17,360 bases of DNA, from contig JBHEMU010000017.1 of NCBI GenBank assembly GCA_046262415.1, positions 1 through 17,360 on the forward strand, in the 5' to 3' direction. The position numbers and the translations under genes are program-made. Shown in pieces: positions 7,727-15,108 of the stretch (position 1 is its first letter; each line of letters begins with the position of its first letter). Under the pieces are notes generated by a model. The model was not told the origin of the DNA. It saw nothing but the letters and a program-made list of their open reading frames with translations, and ran no database searches. This stretch comes from JACDAS01 sp046262415 (GTDB lineage: Bacteria; Actinomycetota; Thermoleophilia; Gaiellales; Gaiellaceae).

Positions 7727-8988
7727 GCGTACGACTCGGCCTGCGCGCCAACTGGCGTCAGTTCACGCTGCTCGTCGCACTGAACGGCCTTGTCGGCGCG
7801 CTGGTCGGCCTCGAGCGCAGTGTCCTGCCGCTGATCGGCGAGCGCGACTTCGGCCTTACCTCGAGGGCGGCGATCCTCTCCTTCGTCGTCGCCTTCGGCG
7901 CGGCGAAGGCCGTTGCCAACCTCGGTGCCGGCGCGCTTGCTGACCGCCTCGGTCGTCGGCGCCTCCTGATCGTCGGCTGGCTCCTCGCCTTGCCCGTGCC
8001 ACTCTTGATCGGGCTCGCACCCAGCTGGGGCTACGTCATCGCCGCCAACGTCCTGCTCGGCGCCAATCAGGGACTCGCGTGGTCGATGACGGTGACGATG
8101 AAGATCGACCTCGCCGGACGAGCGCGCCGTGGCCTCGCCCTCGGATTGAACGAGTCTGCCGGCTACCTGGGCGTCGCGGCGACCGCGCTCCTCACCGGCC
8201 TCCTCGCCGCCTCGTTCGCCCCGCGCACGGTCGTCTGGATCGGAGCGCTCGTCGTCGCTGCCCTCGGCCTGTTCGTATCCGTCGTGTTCGTCCGCGATAC
8301 AGGCTCTCACGTCACCGAGGAGCAGCGCAGCTACGGCGAGCGCCCTGCGATGGGGCTCCGGGCTGCCTTCGGAGCAGCGAGCCTGCGTAACCCCGTCCTT
8401 CGTACGTGCTCGCAGGCCGGCCTCGTCAACAACCTGAACGACGCCCTCGCCTGGGGCCTCGCGCCGTTGTACCTGGCCGCCCACGGGGCGAGCGCCGGCG
8501 AGATCGGCGTCGTCGCCGCGCTCTACCCAGCCGTCTGGGGAATCGGCCAGCTTGCGACCGGCTGGCTGTCGGACAGCACCGGCCGCAAGCCCCTGATCGT
8601 CCTCGGAATGCTTGTCCAGGCCGGTGGGCTCTCCTTGCTCGTAGCCGGAGACGGCGCCCTCGCTCCTGCCGTCGCAGCGGCCGCGCTGCTCGGCGCGGGG
8701 ACGGCGCTCGTCTACCCGACTCTGATCGCAGCTGTCTCGGATGTCGTCGAGCCACGTGATCGCGCGTCGGTCGTGGGCGTCTACCGCTTCTGGCGCGACA
8801 GCGGCTTCGTCGCCGGGGCGCTGATCGCCGGCTTCGTCGCAGACGCGGTCGGAGCCGGCAAGGCGATCAGCGTTGTTGCCGCGCTGACGGCCGCGAGCGG
8901 TCTCGCCGTTCTCTCGACCCGCTGGAGCGACACGTCGCTTGCAGCGGGCACGCTCGGCTCGATCCCCATTCGCTCCGATCGAGGTTGA
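7723..8988 (+). CDS. Major facilitator superfamily transporter
   Basis: 421 aa and about 12 hydrophobic helices. The MFS loop motif appears in both halves: GALADRLGRRRLLIVG and GWLSDSTGRKPLIVLG, with a long polar central loop (VRDTGSHVTEEQRSYGER). GTG 7723 overlaps the stop of the upstream hydrolase, so the two proteins are co-translated and probably act in one pathway, for example export of the oxidised sulfur product or of a toxic substrate. The substrate cannot be read from sequence. The last codons overlap the -35 of the next gene: the TGA (8986-8988) lies within TTGACA. Confidence 0.88.
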   Translation: MSVRLGLRANWRQFTLLVALNGLVGALVGLERSVLPLIGERDFGLTSRAAILSFVVAFGAAKAVANLGAGALADRLGRRRLLIVGWLLALPVPLLIGLAPSWGYVIAANVLLGANQGLAWSMTVTMKIDLAGRARRGLALGLNESAGYLGVAATALLTGLLAASFAPRTVVWIGALVVAALGLFVSVVFVRDTGSHVTEEQRSYGERPAMGLRAAFGAASLRNPVLRTCSQAGLVNNLNDALAWGLAPLYLAAHGASAGEIGVVAALYPAVWGIGQLATGWLSDSTGRKPLIVLGMLVQAGGLSLLVAGDGALAPAVAAAALLGAGTALVYPTLIAAVSDVVEPRDRASVVGVYRFWRDSGFVAGALIAGFVADAVGAGKAISVVAALTAASGLAVLSTRWSDTSLAAGTLGSIPIRSDRG

Positions 8989-9012
8989 CAATACCCCAGT
9001 GGGGTATATAGA
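8985..9012 (+). promoter_or_regulatory. Promoter with a CsoR-type copper operator
   Basis: TTGACA (8985-8990) and TATAGA (9007-9012) are separated by 16 bp. The spacer is filled by a perfect palindrome, ATACCCCAGTGGGGTAT (8991-9007), matching the G/C-tract TACCC...GGGTA operator of the copper sensor CsoR. Repressor binding here would block RNA polymerase. A csoR gene lies 3.4 kb downstream, and a similar site precedes copA (14818-14834). Confidence 0.85.
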
Positions 9013-9047
9013 TTGGAGGAGTCCACCAGTCGAGCGAGGGAGCACGG

Positions 9048-10394
9048 ATGAGCATCGCCGATGACGGTCAGCACCACGGGCGCCACGGGCACCACGCGCT
9101 GCCGACGAGGGGTCGCGCTCTGGACGGGATCGCCCTCAGCGCGACCCTCCACTGCCTGACCGGCTGCGCGATCGGCGAGGTGCTCGGGATGGTGATCGGC
9201 ACCGCTCTCGGCTGGTCGAACTGGCCGACGGTGGCGCTGGCCGTCGTCCTGGCCTTCTTCTTCGGCTACGCCCTCACGAGCCTGCCGCTGCTGCGCTCCG
9301 GCCTCGCCCTGGCGACCGTCATCCCGATCGCATTCGCCTCGGACACCCTCAGCATCGCAATCATGGAGATCGTCGACAACGCGATCATTCTGGCGGTCCC
9401 GGGGGCGATGGAGGCAGGCGTTGCATCGCTGCTCTTCTGGGGCAGCCTCTCATTCGCTCTGGTGATCGCCGGAGCCGTTGCCTTCCCAGTCAATCGCTGG
9501 CTGATCGCTCGCGGCAGGGGCCATGCCGCCGTGCATGCGACCGGGGTCCACGGCGGTCCACCGACGAGGCTCGTGGCCGCCGTGGCCGTCGTCGCAGCCG
9601 TCTTCGGCGCCGCCGTCCTGATCGCCGAGGCGATCGACACCGATCCCGCCCACGGTGGCCACGAAGCTGCAACGATTGCGCCGGTGCGTGGGCTGGCTGT
9701 CACCGATGGCGAGCTGCGCATCGAGCTGGCGACGCGCCAGCTCGCCGCGGGCAGTTCGGGCCTGCTGCGCTTCGCGATCCTCGGCGCGGAACGGGCGCCG
9801 ATCCGTGATTTCGAGCTCGAGCACGAGAGGCGGATGCATCTGATCGTCGTCAGGCGCGACCTGACGGGATTCCAACACCTCCACCCGTCGCTCGGCGCAG
9901 ACGGCGTCTGGGAGGCGCCGGCGACGATCCCTGCAGCCGGGAGCTACCGCGTCTTTGCCGACTTCAAGCACGCAGGGCGGAACTTCACGCTCGGTGCCGA
10001 TCTCGCCGTCGACGGGGACGTGCGCTGGGTGCCGCTTCCCGCAGAGGAGGAGACCGCAGACGCCGGAGGGGGTTACCGCGTCGAGCTCGACGCACCGGTC
10101 GCGAGACCCGAGCGCGAGACCGAGCTCCGCTTCACCGTGCTTCGGAACGGCTCGCCGGTCGAGGTCGAGCCCTATCTCGGTGCTGGGGGTCATCTCGTGG
10201 CGCTCAGACAGGACGACCTCGCGTTTCTCCACGTCCACCCGGCCGACCATGAGGAGGGGCACCACGGCTCGGGCACCGCCACTGCCTTCATGACGACCTT
10301 CCCCAGCGACGGCCGCTACCGGCTTTTCCTCCAGTTCAAGCATGAGGGCATCGTCCGAACCGCCGCCTTTACGCGGAACGTCTTCGCTCCCTAG
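9048..10394 (+). CDS. DUF4396 membrane protein fused to a duplicated His-rich extracytoplasmic domain (predicted copper-responsive)
   Basis: 448 aa; ATG 9048 has GAGGGAG at 5-nt spacing. The N-terminus is His-rich (QHHGRHGHH). Residues ~25-160 carry about four membrane helices with the DUF4396 signature (LHCLTGCAIGEVLGMVIGTA, MEIVDNAIILAVPGAM), and a fifth helix follows at ~175-195. The exported part holds two related units: MHLIVVRRDLTGFQHLHP...GSYRVFADFKHAG and HLVALRQDDLAFLHVHP...GRYRLFLQFKHEG. The repeated HxHP and FKHxG motifs plus DHEEGHH are plausible metal ligands. The CsoR-type palindrome in its promoter makes a copper role likely (inference). Actual chemistry, whether transport, chaperoning or storage, is unknown. 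Confidence 0.8.
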   Translation: MSIADDGQHHGRHGHHALPTRGRALDGIALSATLHCLTGCAIGEVLGMVIGTALGWSNWPTVALAVVLAFFFGYALTSLPLLRSGLALATVIPIAFASDTLSIAIMEIVDNAIILAVPGAMEAGVASLLFWGSLSFALVIAGAVAFPVNRWLIARGRGHAAVHATGVHGGPPTRLVAAVAVVAAVFGAAVLIAEAIDTDPAHGGHEAATIAPVRGLAVTDGELRIELATRQLAAGSSGLLRFAILGAERAPIRDFELEHERRMHLIVVRRDLTGFQHLHPSLGADGVWEAPATIPAAGSYRVFADFKHAGRNFTLGADLAVDGDVRWVPLPAEEETADAGGGYRVELDAPVARPERETELRFTVLRNGSPVEVEPYLGAGGHLVALRQDDLAFLHVHPADHEEGHHGSGTATAFMTTFPSDGRYRLFLQFKHEGIVRTAAFTRNVFAP

Positions 10395-10470
10395 GAGCGT
10401 GGAGTTCTACCCGGATGCGCTCGTGCGGTCTCATACGGAGCACGGGCAAGCCCGCGCTCCTGAGGTCGGC
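10391..10470 (-). repeat. Dispersed palindromic repeat, copy 1
   Basis: The reverse complement of this segment aligns almost end to end with 16615-16695. It includes a 21-bp identical block (10406-10426 with 16661-16681) and a 24-bp hairpin block (10437-10460) with one loop difference. The hairpin has 11-bp arms with one A/C mismatch (GGAGCACGGGC / GCCCGCGCTCC). The copy starts at the stop codon of the DUF4396 gene. A 2-nt indel between copies and the absence of a shared frame argue that it is non-coding. Confidence 0.75.
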
Positions 10471-10485
10471 GTCGCCGGCGACGCC
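10468..10485. repeat. Perfect 18-bp palindrome
   Basis: GGCGTCGCCGGCGACGCC is fully self-complementary and directly follows the dispersed repeat, 10 bp before the next gene's ATG. It could be a 3' hairpin of the DUF4396 transcript or an operator for the downstream membrane protein. Confidence 0.45.
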
Positions 10486-10495
10486 TAGCGCGAAG

Positions 10496-11493
10496 ATGGC
10501 AGCTGACAGCGCGATGCGGCGGCTGCGGCCGCTGAGCGAGCTCATCCTCGATCGCCTGCCCGGTTCCCGGCCGCTGTGGATCGCGGCGTGGGCGCTCGTT
10601 CCAGGCGCCAACGTGGGCGCCAACGTCTTGCTCGATACGGGAGGGACGAGCGCGGTCTGGGAGCAGAGTCGCCTTCTCGTCGTCCTCAACTACGTCGCGC
10701 ACTCAGCGTCGCTGTGGTGATCGCGTTGTGGGGGACAGATCGGCTGGTCAGGCGGCTGGAGGCGCTTCGGGCGGCGACGTCAGAGGTTCTTGGGCCGAAC
10801 GCAAAGGGGCCGTTCCGGGAGATGAACAGCGTCGCAGGGCCGCTCGCGCTCTCCGTCGCCACCGCGGTTGGATTCGGCGTGACAGCGTTCGTCCACAGCG
10901 GCTGGAGTGCTGCACTCCTCAGGGGCGTCACGTGGTTCCTCCTCGGGATCGCGCTCTGGACCTACCTCTGGACCTACGCATCGCTGCGGCTGGGGCTCGA
11001 TCGACTCGGCAGGCAGCGACTGTTGCCGGATGCCGTTCGCGTCGACCCGACGCTCGGGCTCCGCCCGCTCGGAGACATTGCCTTCCTGGGCCTGTGGACG
11101 CTGCTGGCATGGCTGGTTCCGGTCGTCCTGACCGGTCTTCCTGATCTGGTGGGTGCGACGCTGGGCATGCTCGTGCTGGGTACCGGGTTGGCGACGTTCT
11201 ACTTCTCGCTGCTTCGCCTGCACCGGCAGATGGTCGAGGCGAAGAGGGCCGAGGTCGCCGTCGCCCGAGACCTCTACGCCCAGGCGTACGGGCCCGTCCG
11301 GACGGCGCCGACGCTGGAGGTGCTCGAGCAGCAGCGCGCCCTTCTGGCCGCAGCCGACCAGCTCGAGAAGCGGGCGAACGCGATCCACGAGTGGCCCATC
11401 GACGAGGGGACTCTCGCTCGCCTGATCACGATCACGACGAGCGTGATCGCGATGACGATCGGGCGGCTGATCCTCAACCCGCTCGGGTTCTAG
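10496..11493 (+). CDS. Unidentified multi-pass membrane protein with a one-base frameshift
   Basis: The frame from ATG 10496 (MAADSAMRRLRPLSEL; ATG 10514 is an alternative) encodes a first helix (LWIAAWALVPGANVG) and ...VVLNYVAHSASL, then hits TGA at 10718-10720. The adjacent frame continues seamlessly as VVIALWGTDRLVRRLEAL to 11493. One missing base near 10711-10717 explains it; the repaired protein would be ~332 aa. I see about five to six membrane segments in the body (FGVTAFVHSGWSAALL, GVTWFLLGIALWTYLW, IAFLGLWTLLAWLVPVVL, LGMLVLGTGLATFYFSLL). A charged, coiled-coil-like cytoplasmic stretch (MVEAKRAEVAVARDL...EQQRALLAAADQLEK) follows, then a last helix (SVIAMTIGRLIL). I do not recognise the family. 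Confidence 0.7.
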
Positions 11494-12390
11494 TCAGGGC
11501 GTGGACCGGAGGGTCCAGCCGGAGCCCCCGTCGGTCGAGCGCTTGATCCGGCCGTCGTGGAGTGCGACGTAGAGTTCCTCAGGGCCGTGCGCGAGAAGAG
11601 CCGCCGGCTGCCCGCCGATCTGGCCGCGGCGCTCGAGACTGCGGCCTCCGTCGCGGCTTGCGAGCACGAGACCGCCGCCGGCCGCGACGTAGAGCCGGTC
11701 CGGAGCAGGCCAGGCGAGTAGCCCGACCGGCCCATCAAGCCGCGCCCAGGTCCGGCCGCCGTTTCGAGAGGCGTAGAGGCCCTGTTCGAGGTCGCTCGCG
11801 GCGGACGCGACGATGTGGCGGGGATCGGCGGGATCGACGGCGAGGTCGATCAGCGGCCCCGGCTTGCCGATCTCACGCCAGGTCCGGCCGCGGTCGCCAC
11901 TGACGAGCAGCCGGTCGTTCGAGGCGTCGTAGCCGTACACGCGCTCGCCCGCGAAGCGGAGCACGTGGAAGTCGGCCTCGCCGGAGAGCGAGACCGAGCT
12001 CCAGCTCTCGCCCGCGTCCGTCGACTCGATCAGCCCGAGCAGCGGCGGCAGCCCCCGGTCGCGCGCCTCGTTCAGGTCTGGGTGTCCCGAGCCGAGGAAG
12101 CGGTCGCGCCCGACGACCGTGAAGCCCATCGTGTCCTGGAGGCGATCGGCCACTCGCCCGGCCTTCCGCGCGTCCCTCGCGACGCGGTAGAGACCCGTGT
12201 GCGTGGCGATGAAGAGGGATCCGTCGGCCGGGTTGATCCCGAGGCCGTGGACGTGCACGGGACCCGGGTCGGCCGCGGGCACGCCCGAGAACTCGTCGTC
12301 ACCGCCGGCCCGCCACAGGAGCAGGCCGACGGCGACGACGCCGATCGCGGCGAACGCCCCCAGGATCCCGAGCGCCCTCGAGCGACGCAT
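11494..12390 (-). CDS. Membrane-anchored BNR/Asp-box beta-propeller (F510_1955-type 'glycosylhydrolase')
   Basis: 298 aa. An N-terminal signal anchor (residues 5-27, LGILGAFAAIGVVAVGLLLW) precedes VHVHGLGINPADGSLFIATH, the opening typical of the F510_1955 family. Five Asp-box-like hairpins follow: STDAGESW, SGDRGRTW, SRNGGRTW, SRDGGRS and STDGGSGW. These mark a sialidase-like or photosystem-assembly-like propeller. Despite the database name, no glycosidase active site is evident, and related proteins often sit beside copper genes. The gene starts 10 bp after the csoR stop, so it is the third cistron of the copper operon. Its TGA directly abuts the TAG of the convergent membrane-protein gene with no space for a terminator. 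Confidence 0.8.
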   Translation of the reverse strand: MRRSRALGILGAFAAIGVVAVGLLLWRAGGDDEFSGVPAADPGPVHVHGLGINPADGSLFIATHTGLYRVARDARKAGRVADRLQDTMGFTVVGRDRFLGSGHPDLNEARDRGLPPLLGLIESTDAGESWSSVSLSGEADFHVLRFAGERVYGYDASNDRLLVSGDRGRTWREIGKPGPLIDLAVDPADPRHIVASAASDLEQGLYASRNGGRTWARLDGPVGLLAWPAPDRLYVAAGGGLVLASRDGGRSLERRGQIGGQPAALLAHGPEELYVALHDGRIKRSTDGGSGWTLRSTP

Positions 12391-12400
12391 TACAGGTCCC

Positions 12401-12688
12401 TCAGCGCGTCCGCGCGAATCGCTGCACCGCCGCGAGCAGCTCGCGGCTCTTCTCGGCGGCCACCTCGGCGTCGCCCGCGGCCAGCGCGTCCGAGACGCAA
12501 TGCCTGACGTGCTCGTCGAGGATCCGGAAGGCGAGGCTCTCGAGGGCCGTGTTGACGGCCGCGATCTGCGTCAGGACGTCGATGCAGTAACGCTCCTCCT
12601 CGACCATCCGCTCGATCCCGCGTACCTGGCCCTCGATTCTGTGGAGGCGCTTCACGAGCGCCTCCTTGTCGGCGACATAGCCCGTCAT
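12401..12688 (-). CDS. csoR: Copper-sensing transcriptional repressor CsoR
   Basis: 95 aa, all helical. LVKRLHRIEGQVRGIERMVE is the DUF156/CsoR DNA-facing helix. The Cu(I) ligand set is complete: Cys35 (RYCIDVL), His60 and Cys64 (DEHVRHC), the C-H-C triad of CsoR (FrmR/RcnR relatives differ here). CsoR represses copper-efflux genes and releases DNA when Cu(I) binds. ATG 12688 overlaps the copA stop (ATGA), so it is translated with the pump it should regulate. Two matching operators lie at 8991-9007 and 14818-14834. Confidence 0.95.
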   Translation of the reverse strand: MTGYVADKEALVKRLHRIEGQVRGIERMVEEERYCIDVLTQIAAVNTALESLAFRILDEHVRHCVSDALAAGDAEVAAEKSRELLAAVQRFARTR

Positions 12689-14796
12689 ACGGCTCCTTCC
12701 CGCGCGCTGCGGAACCGTCGCAGGCGCAGGCTGTTGGTGACGACGAAGACGCTCGAGAACGCCATTGCCGCCGCGGCGACGATCGGGTCGAGCAACCCGG
12801 CGACCGCCAGCGGGATCGCGGCGACGTTGTAGGCGAATGCCCAGAAGAGGTTGCCCTTGATCGTGCGGAGCGTCCGGCGCGCGAGCCGGATCGCGTCCGC
12901 GGCCGCCCGGAGGTCGCCCGAGACGAGGGTCAGGTCGCTCGCCTCGATCGCGACGTCCGTACCCGTGCCGATCGCGAGGCCGAGGTCGGCCTCCGCGAGT
13001 GCCGGCGCGTCGTTGACGCCGTCCCCGACCATGGCGACGACCTCGCCGGCAGCCTGCAGGCGCCGGATCTCCGCCGCCTTGCCGTCCGGGAGGACGCCGG
13101 CGAGCACCCGCTCGATCCCCACCTCGGCCGCGACCCGGTGGGCGGCCTCCGGCGCGTCGCCGGTCAGGAGGACGGGCTCCAGCCCGAGCGCCCGCAGCTC
13201 CCGGATCGCCTCGGGGCTCGTCGGCTTGACCGTGTCCCGGACGACCAGCGTCGCCCGCGGGCGGCCGTCCCACGCGACGGTGATCGCGCCCAGCCGCCGG
13301 ACGACCTCGACCCGGTGTCCGTCGACGACGCCCCGGACGCCCACTCCGGGGAGGTTGCGGAAGTCCGAGACCGCCGGCAGCGAACCGACCTCCGCGCGCG
13401 CCGCCGCGGCGACCGCCTGCCCGACCGGATGCTCGCTGGCCGACTCGACGGCGCCTGCGAGGCGGAGCACGGCGGCGCGCGTCACGCCGTCGAGCAGCGC
13501 CACCTCGACGAGCTCCAGCTTGCCCTCCGTGACCGTTCCGGTCTTGTCGAGCACGATCGTCCCGATCCGGCGGGTCTGCTCCAGCACCTCCGGCCCCTTG
13601 ATCAGGATGCCGAGCTGGGCGCCGCGCCCCGTACCGACCATCAGCGCGGTCGGAGTGGCAAGGCCGAGAGCGCACGGGCAGGAGATGATCAGCACCGCCA
13701 CCGCCGCCGTGAACGCCTCGGCGGGGTCGCCTGCGATCGCGAGCCAACCGGCGAGCGTGGCGAGCGAGATCCCGAGGACGATCGGCACGAAGATCCCCGA
13801 GACGCGATCGGCCAATCGCTGCACGGGAGCCTTGCCCGCCTGCGCCTCCGCCGTCAGCCGGGCGATCTGCGCGAGCGCCGTCTCGGCTCCGACCTTCGTC
13901 GCACGCACGACCAGCCGGCCGTACGTGTTGATCGTCGCGCCGGCGACCGGCGAGCCGGCGGCTACCTCGACCGGCACCGGCTCACCCGTGAGCATCGACT
14001 GGTCGACCGCCGAGCCGCCGTCCTCGACGACACCGTCGGTGGCGATCTTCTCCCCGGGTCGAACGACGAAGCGGTCGCCCACGACGAGCTCCTCGACGGG
14101 GACGAGAACCTCCTCCCCGCCGCGGAGGAGGCGGGCCTCCCTGGCGCCCAGCTCGAGCAGCGCGCGGATCGCCGCACCCGAACGGCGGCGCGCGCGGCTC
14201 TCGAGGAAGCGGCCGAGCAGGATCAGGGTCGTGATCACGGCCCCGACCTCGAAGTACACCTCGGCCTCGAGTCCGGCGACCAGGACGACCGCCGACCAGG
14301 CCCAGGCAGCGAGCGTGCCGATCGAGATGAGCGTGTCCATCGTCGCGCCGCCGTGCCGGGCGTTGAGCGCCGCCGCGCGGTGGAAGGGCCATCCGGCCCA
14401 GAAGACGACCGGCGTCGCGAGGACGAGAGCCGCCCACCCCCAGCCGTCGAACTGGAGGGGCGACAGCATCGAGAGCAGCAGGAGAGGCGCGCTCAGGAAC
14501 GCTGCCGCGAGCAGACGGACGGCGATGCCGCGGCCGTCCGGGCGCCGTTCGTCCTCGGCGAGGGCGACGGGCGCCGCCGCGTAGCCCGTGGCCTCGACGG
14601 TGGCGATCACGTCTTCGAGGAGCACGCCCGGGCCGAGCAGGACGGCCGCCTCCTCGGTGGCGAGATTGACACTCGCATCGACCCCGTCGAGGCGGTTCAA
14701 CGCTTGCTCCACGCGCGCGACGCACGACGCGCAGGTCATGCCCTCGATCCGGAGGCGAAGGCGCTCGGGTGGCAGGGTTGAACGAGTCTGGCTCAT
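12685..14796 (-). CDS. copA: Cu(+)-exporting P1B-type ATPase
   Basis: 703 aa, typical for a pump with one metal-binding domain. Residues ~13-80 form the HMA domain with GMTCASC (Cys22, Cys25). The membrane CPC is at 373-375 (SCPCALGLATP), the phosphorylated Asp at 417 (DKTGTVTEGK), then the SEHPVGQA nucleotide-binding motif and the hinge GDGVNDAPALAEADLG. The last helices contain NLFWAFAYNVAAIP (N-x6-YN-x4-P) and MAFSSVFVVTN (M-x2-SS-x5-N), the P1B-1 signature for monovalent copper (or silver). It exports Cu(+) from the cytoplasm. It is first in the copA-csoR-BNR operon, behind a CsoR-type operator. Confidence 0.95.
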   Translation of the reverse strand: MSQTRSTLPPERLRLRIEGMTCASCVARVEQALNRLDGVDASVNLATEEAAVLLGPGVLLEDVIATVEATGYAAAPVALAEDERRPDGRGIAVRLLAAAFLSAPLLLLSMLSPLQFDGWGWAALVLATPVVFWAGWPFHRAAALNARHGGATMDTLISIGTLAAWAWSAVVLVAGLEAEVYFEVGAVITTLILLGRFLESRARRRSGAAIRALLELGAREARLLRGGEEVLVPVEELVVGDRFVVRPGEKIATDGVVEDGGSAVDQSMLTGEPVPVEVAAGSPVAGATINTYGRLVVRATKVGAETALAQIARLTAEAQAGKAPVQRLADRVSGIFVPIVLGISLATLAGWLAIAGDPAEAFTAAVAVLIISCPCALGLATPTALMVGTGRGAQLGILIKGPEVLEQTRRIGTIVLDKTGTVTEGKLELVEVALLDGVTRAAVLRLAGAVESASEHPVGQAVAAAARAEVGSLPAVSDFRNLPGVGVRGVVDGHRVEVVRRLGAITVAWDGRPRATLVVRDTVKPTSPEAIRELRALGLEPVLLTGDAPEAAHRVAAEVGIERVLAGVLPDGKAAEIRRLQAAGEVVAMVGDGVNDAPALAEADLGLAIGTGTDVAIEASDLTLVSGDLRAAADAIRLARRTLRTIKGNLFWAFAYNVAAIPLAVAGLLDPIVAAAAMAFSSVFVVTNSLRLRRFRSAREGAV

Positions 14797-14814
14797 CGAT
14801 CCGCTCGAATCGCC

Positions 14815-14842
14815 AGCATACCTGTGAGGGGTATCTCGGCAG
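14815..14842 (-). promoter_or_regulatory. copA promoter with a CsoR-type operator
   Basis: On the minus strand ATACCCCTCACAGGTAT (14834-14818) shares its 7-nt left arm with the palindrome at 8991-9007 and differs mainly at the centre. It overlaps a -10 box TATGCT (14820-14815); a weak CTGCCG 16 bp upstream could be the -35. The predicted transcript would start around 14808, about 12 nt before the copA ATG. Confidence 0.75.
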
Positions 14843-14878
14843 GGGCCGGGTCGCAGGCAGCGCCTGTCGACCCGGCCC
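14843..14878 (-). terminator. Long hairpin between tRNA-Pro and copA
   Basis: GGGCCGGGTCG (14843-14853) pairs perfectly with CGACCCGGCCC (14868-14878), and the inner CAGGC/GCCTG arms (14854-14858, 14862-14866) extend it to 16 bp with one bulged T and a 3-nt loop. It lies 18-53 nt past the 3' end of tRNA-Pro and just upstream of the CsoR operator. It has no T tract. Its likely role is to stop or process the tRNA transcript and insulate copA. Confidence 0.6.
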
Positions 14879-14895
14879 GACGCTCGGGACCCTCA

Positions 14896-14969
14896 TCGGG
14901 GTGCCCAGATTTGAACTGGGGACCTCTCCGACCCGAACGGAGCGCGCTACCAGGCTGCGCCACACCCCG
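14896..14969 (-). tRNA. tRNA-Pro (anticodon CGG)
   Basis: A 74-nt cloverleaf fits exactly. The acceptor stem is CGGGGTG / CACCCCG with discriminator A, the D stem is GCGC/GCGC, the anticodon stem is CTCCG / CGGAG around loop TTCGGGT (anticodon CGG, reads CCG), the variable loop is 5 nt, and the T arm is CCCAG-TTCAAAT-CTGGG. CCA is not encoded. Confidence 0.97.
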
Positions 14970-15071
14970 AGCCGGAACAGGTTAGCGACTTCCCGGGCCA
15001 GGCTGCCGGCCGCGTCACTTCCGGCACGGAGTTGCCACACCTCGGCTCGCCGCTCCGTCCGGTCGCTCCGC

Positions 15072-15102
15072 TATGTTGTCTTGCGAGACAACGAAGAGGG
15101 AG
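15072..15102 (+). promoter_or_regulatory. ssb upstream region: -10 box, inverted repeat and ribosome binding site
   Basis: TATGTT (15072-15077) is a possible -10. It overlaps a perfect inverted repeat, GTTGTCT-TGCG-AGACAAC (15075-15092), and AGAGGGAG (15095-15102) is the ribosome binding site 6 nt before ATG 15109. The repeat would cover the transcription start, so it is a likely operator or a 5' mRNA hairpin. It does not match the actinobacterial LexA box. Confidence 0.5.
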
Positions 15103-15108
15103 ATCAAC

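Noticed and set aside
7624..9045. Long minus-strand ORF opposite the MFS gene
   Set aside because: Its composition is charged, low-complexity antisense translation with no domain. The plus strand encodes a clear 12-helix transporter.
10391..10470. Repeat as a conserved protein-coding segment
   Set aside because: One frame reads plausibly in copy 1 (YPDALVRSHTEHG), but a 2-nt indel relative to copy 2 destroys it, so conservation is at the nucleotide level.
10576..11493. Membrane protein starting at an ATG at 10576 in the downstream frame
   Set aside because: The first ~45 residues from that start are Arg-rich out-of-frame sequence, while the other frame there encodes a proper membrane helix.
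11494..12390. True glycoside hydrolase activity for the BNR protein
   Set aside because: Asp-boxes are structural repeats; no catalytic residues of sialidases are recognisable and the setting is copper resistance.
12851..14781. Long plus-strand ORFs opposite copA
   Set aside because: Both are mirror frames of a textbook P1B ATPase and rich in Arg, Ser or Pro; no motif supports them.
15075..15092. LexA/SOS box before ssb
   Set aside because: The repeat is GTTGTCT/AGACAAC, not GAAC-N4-GTTC.
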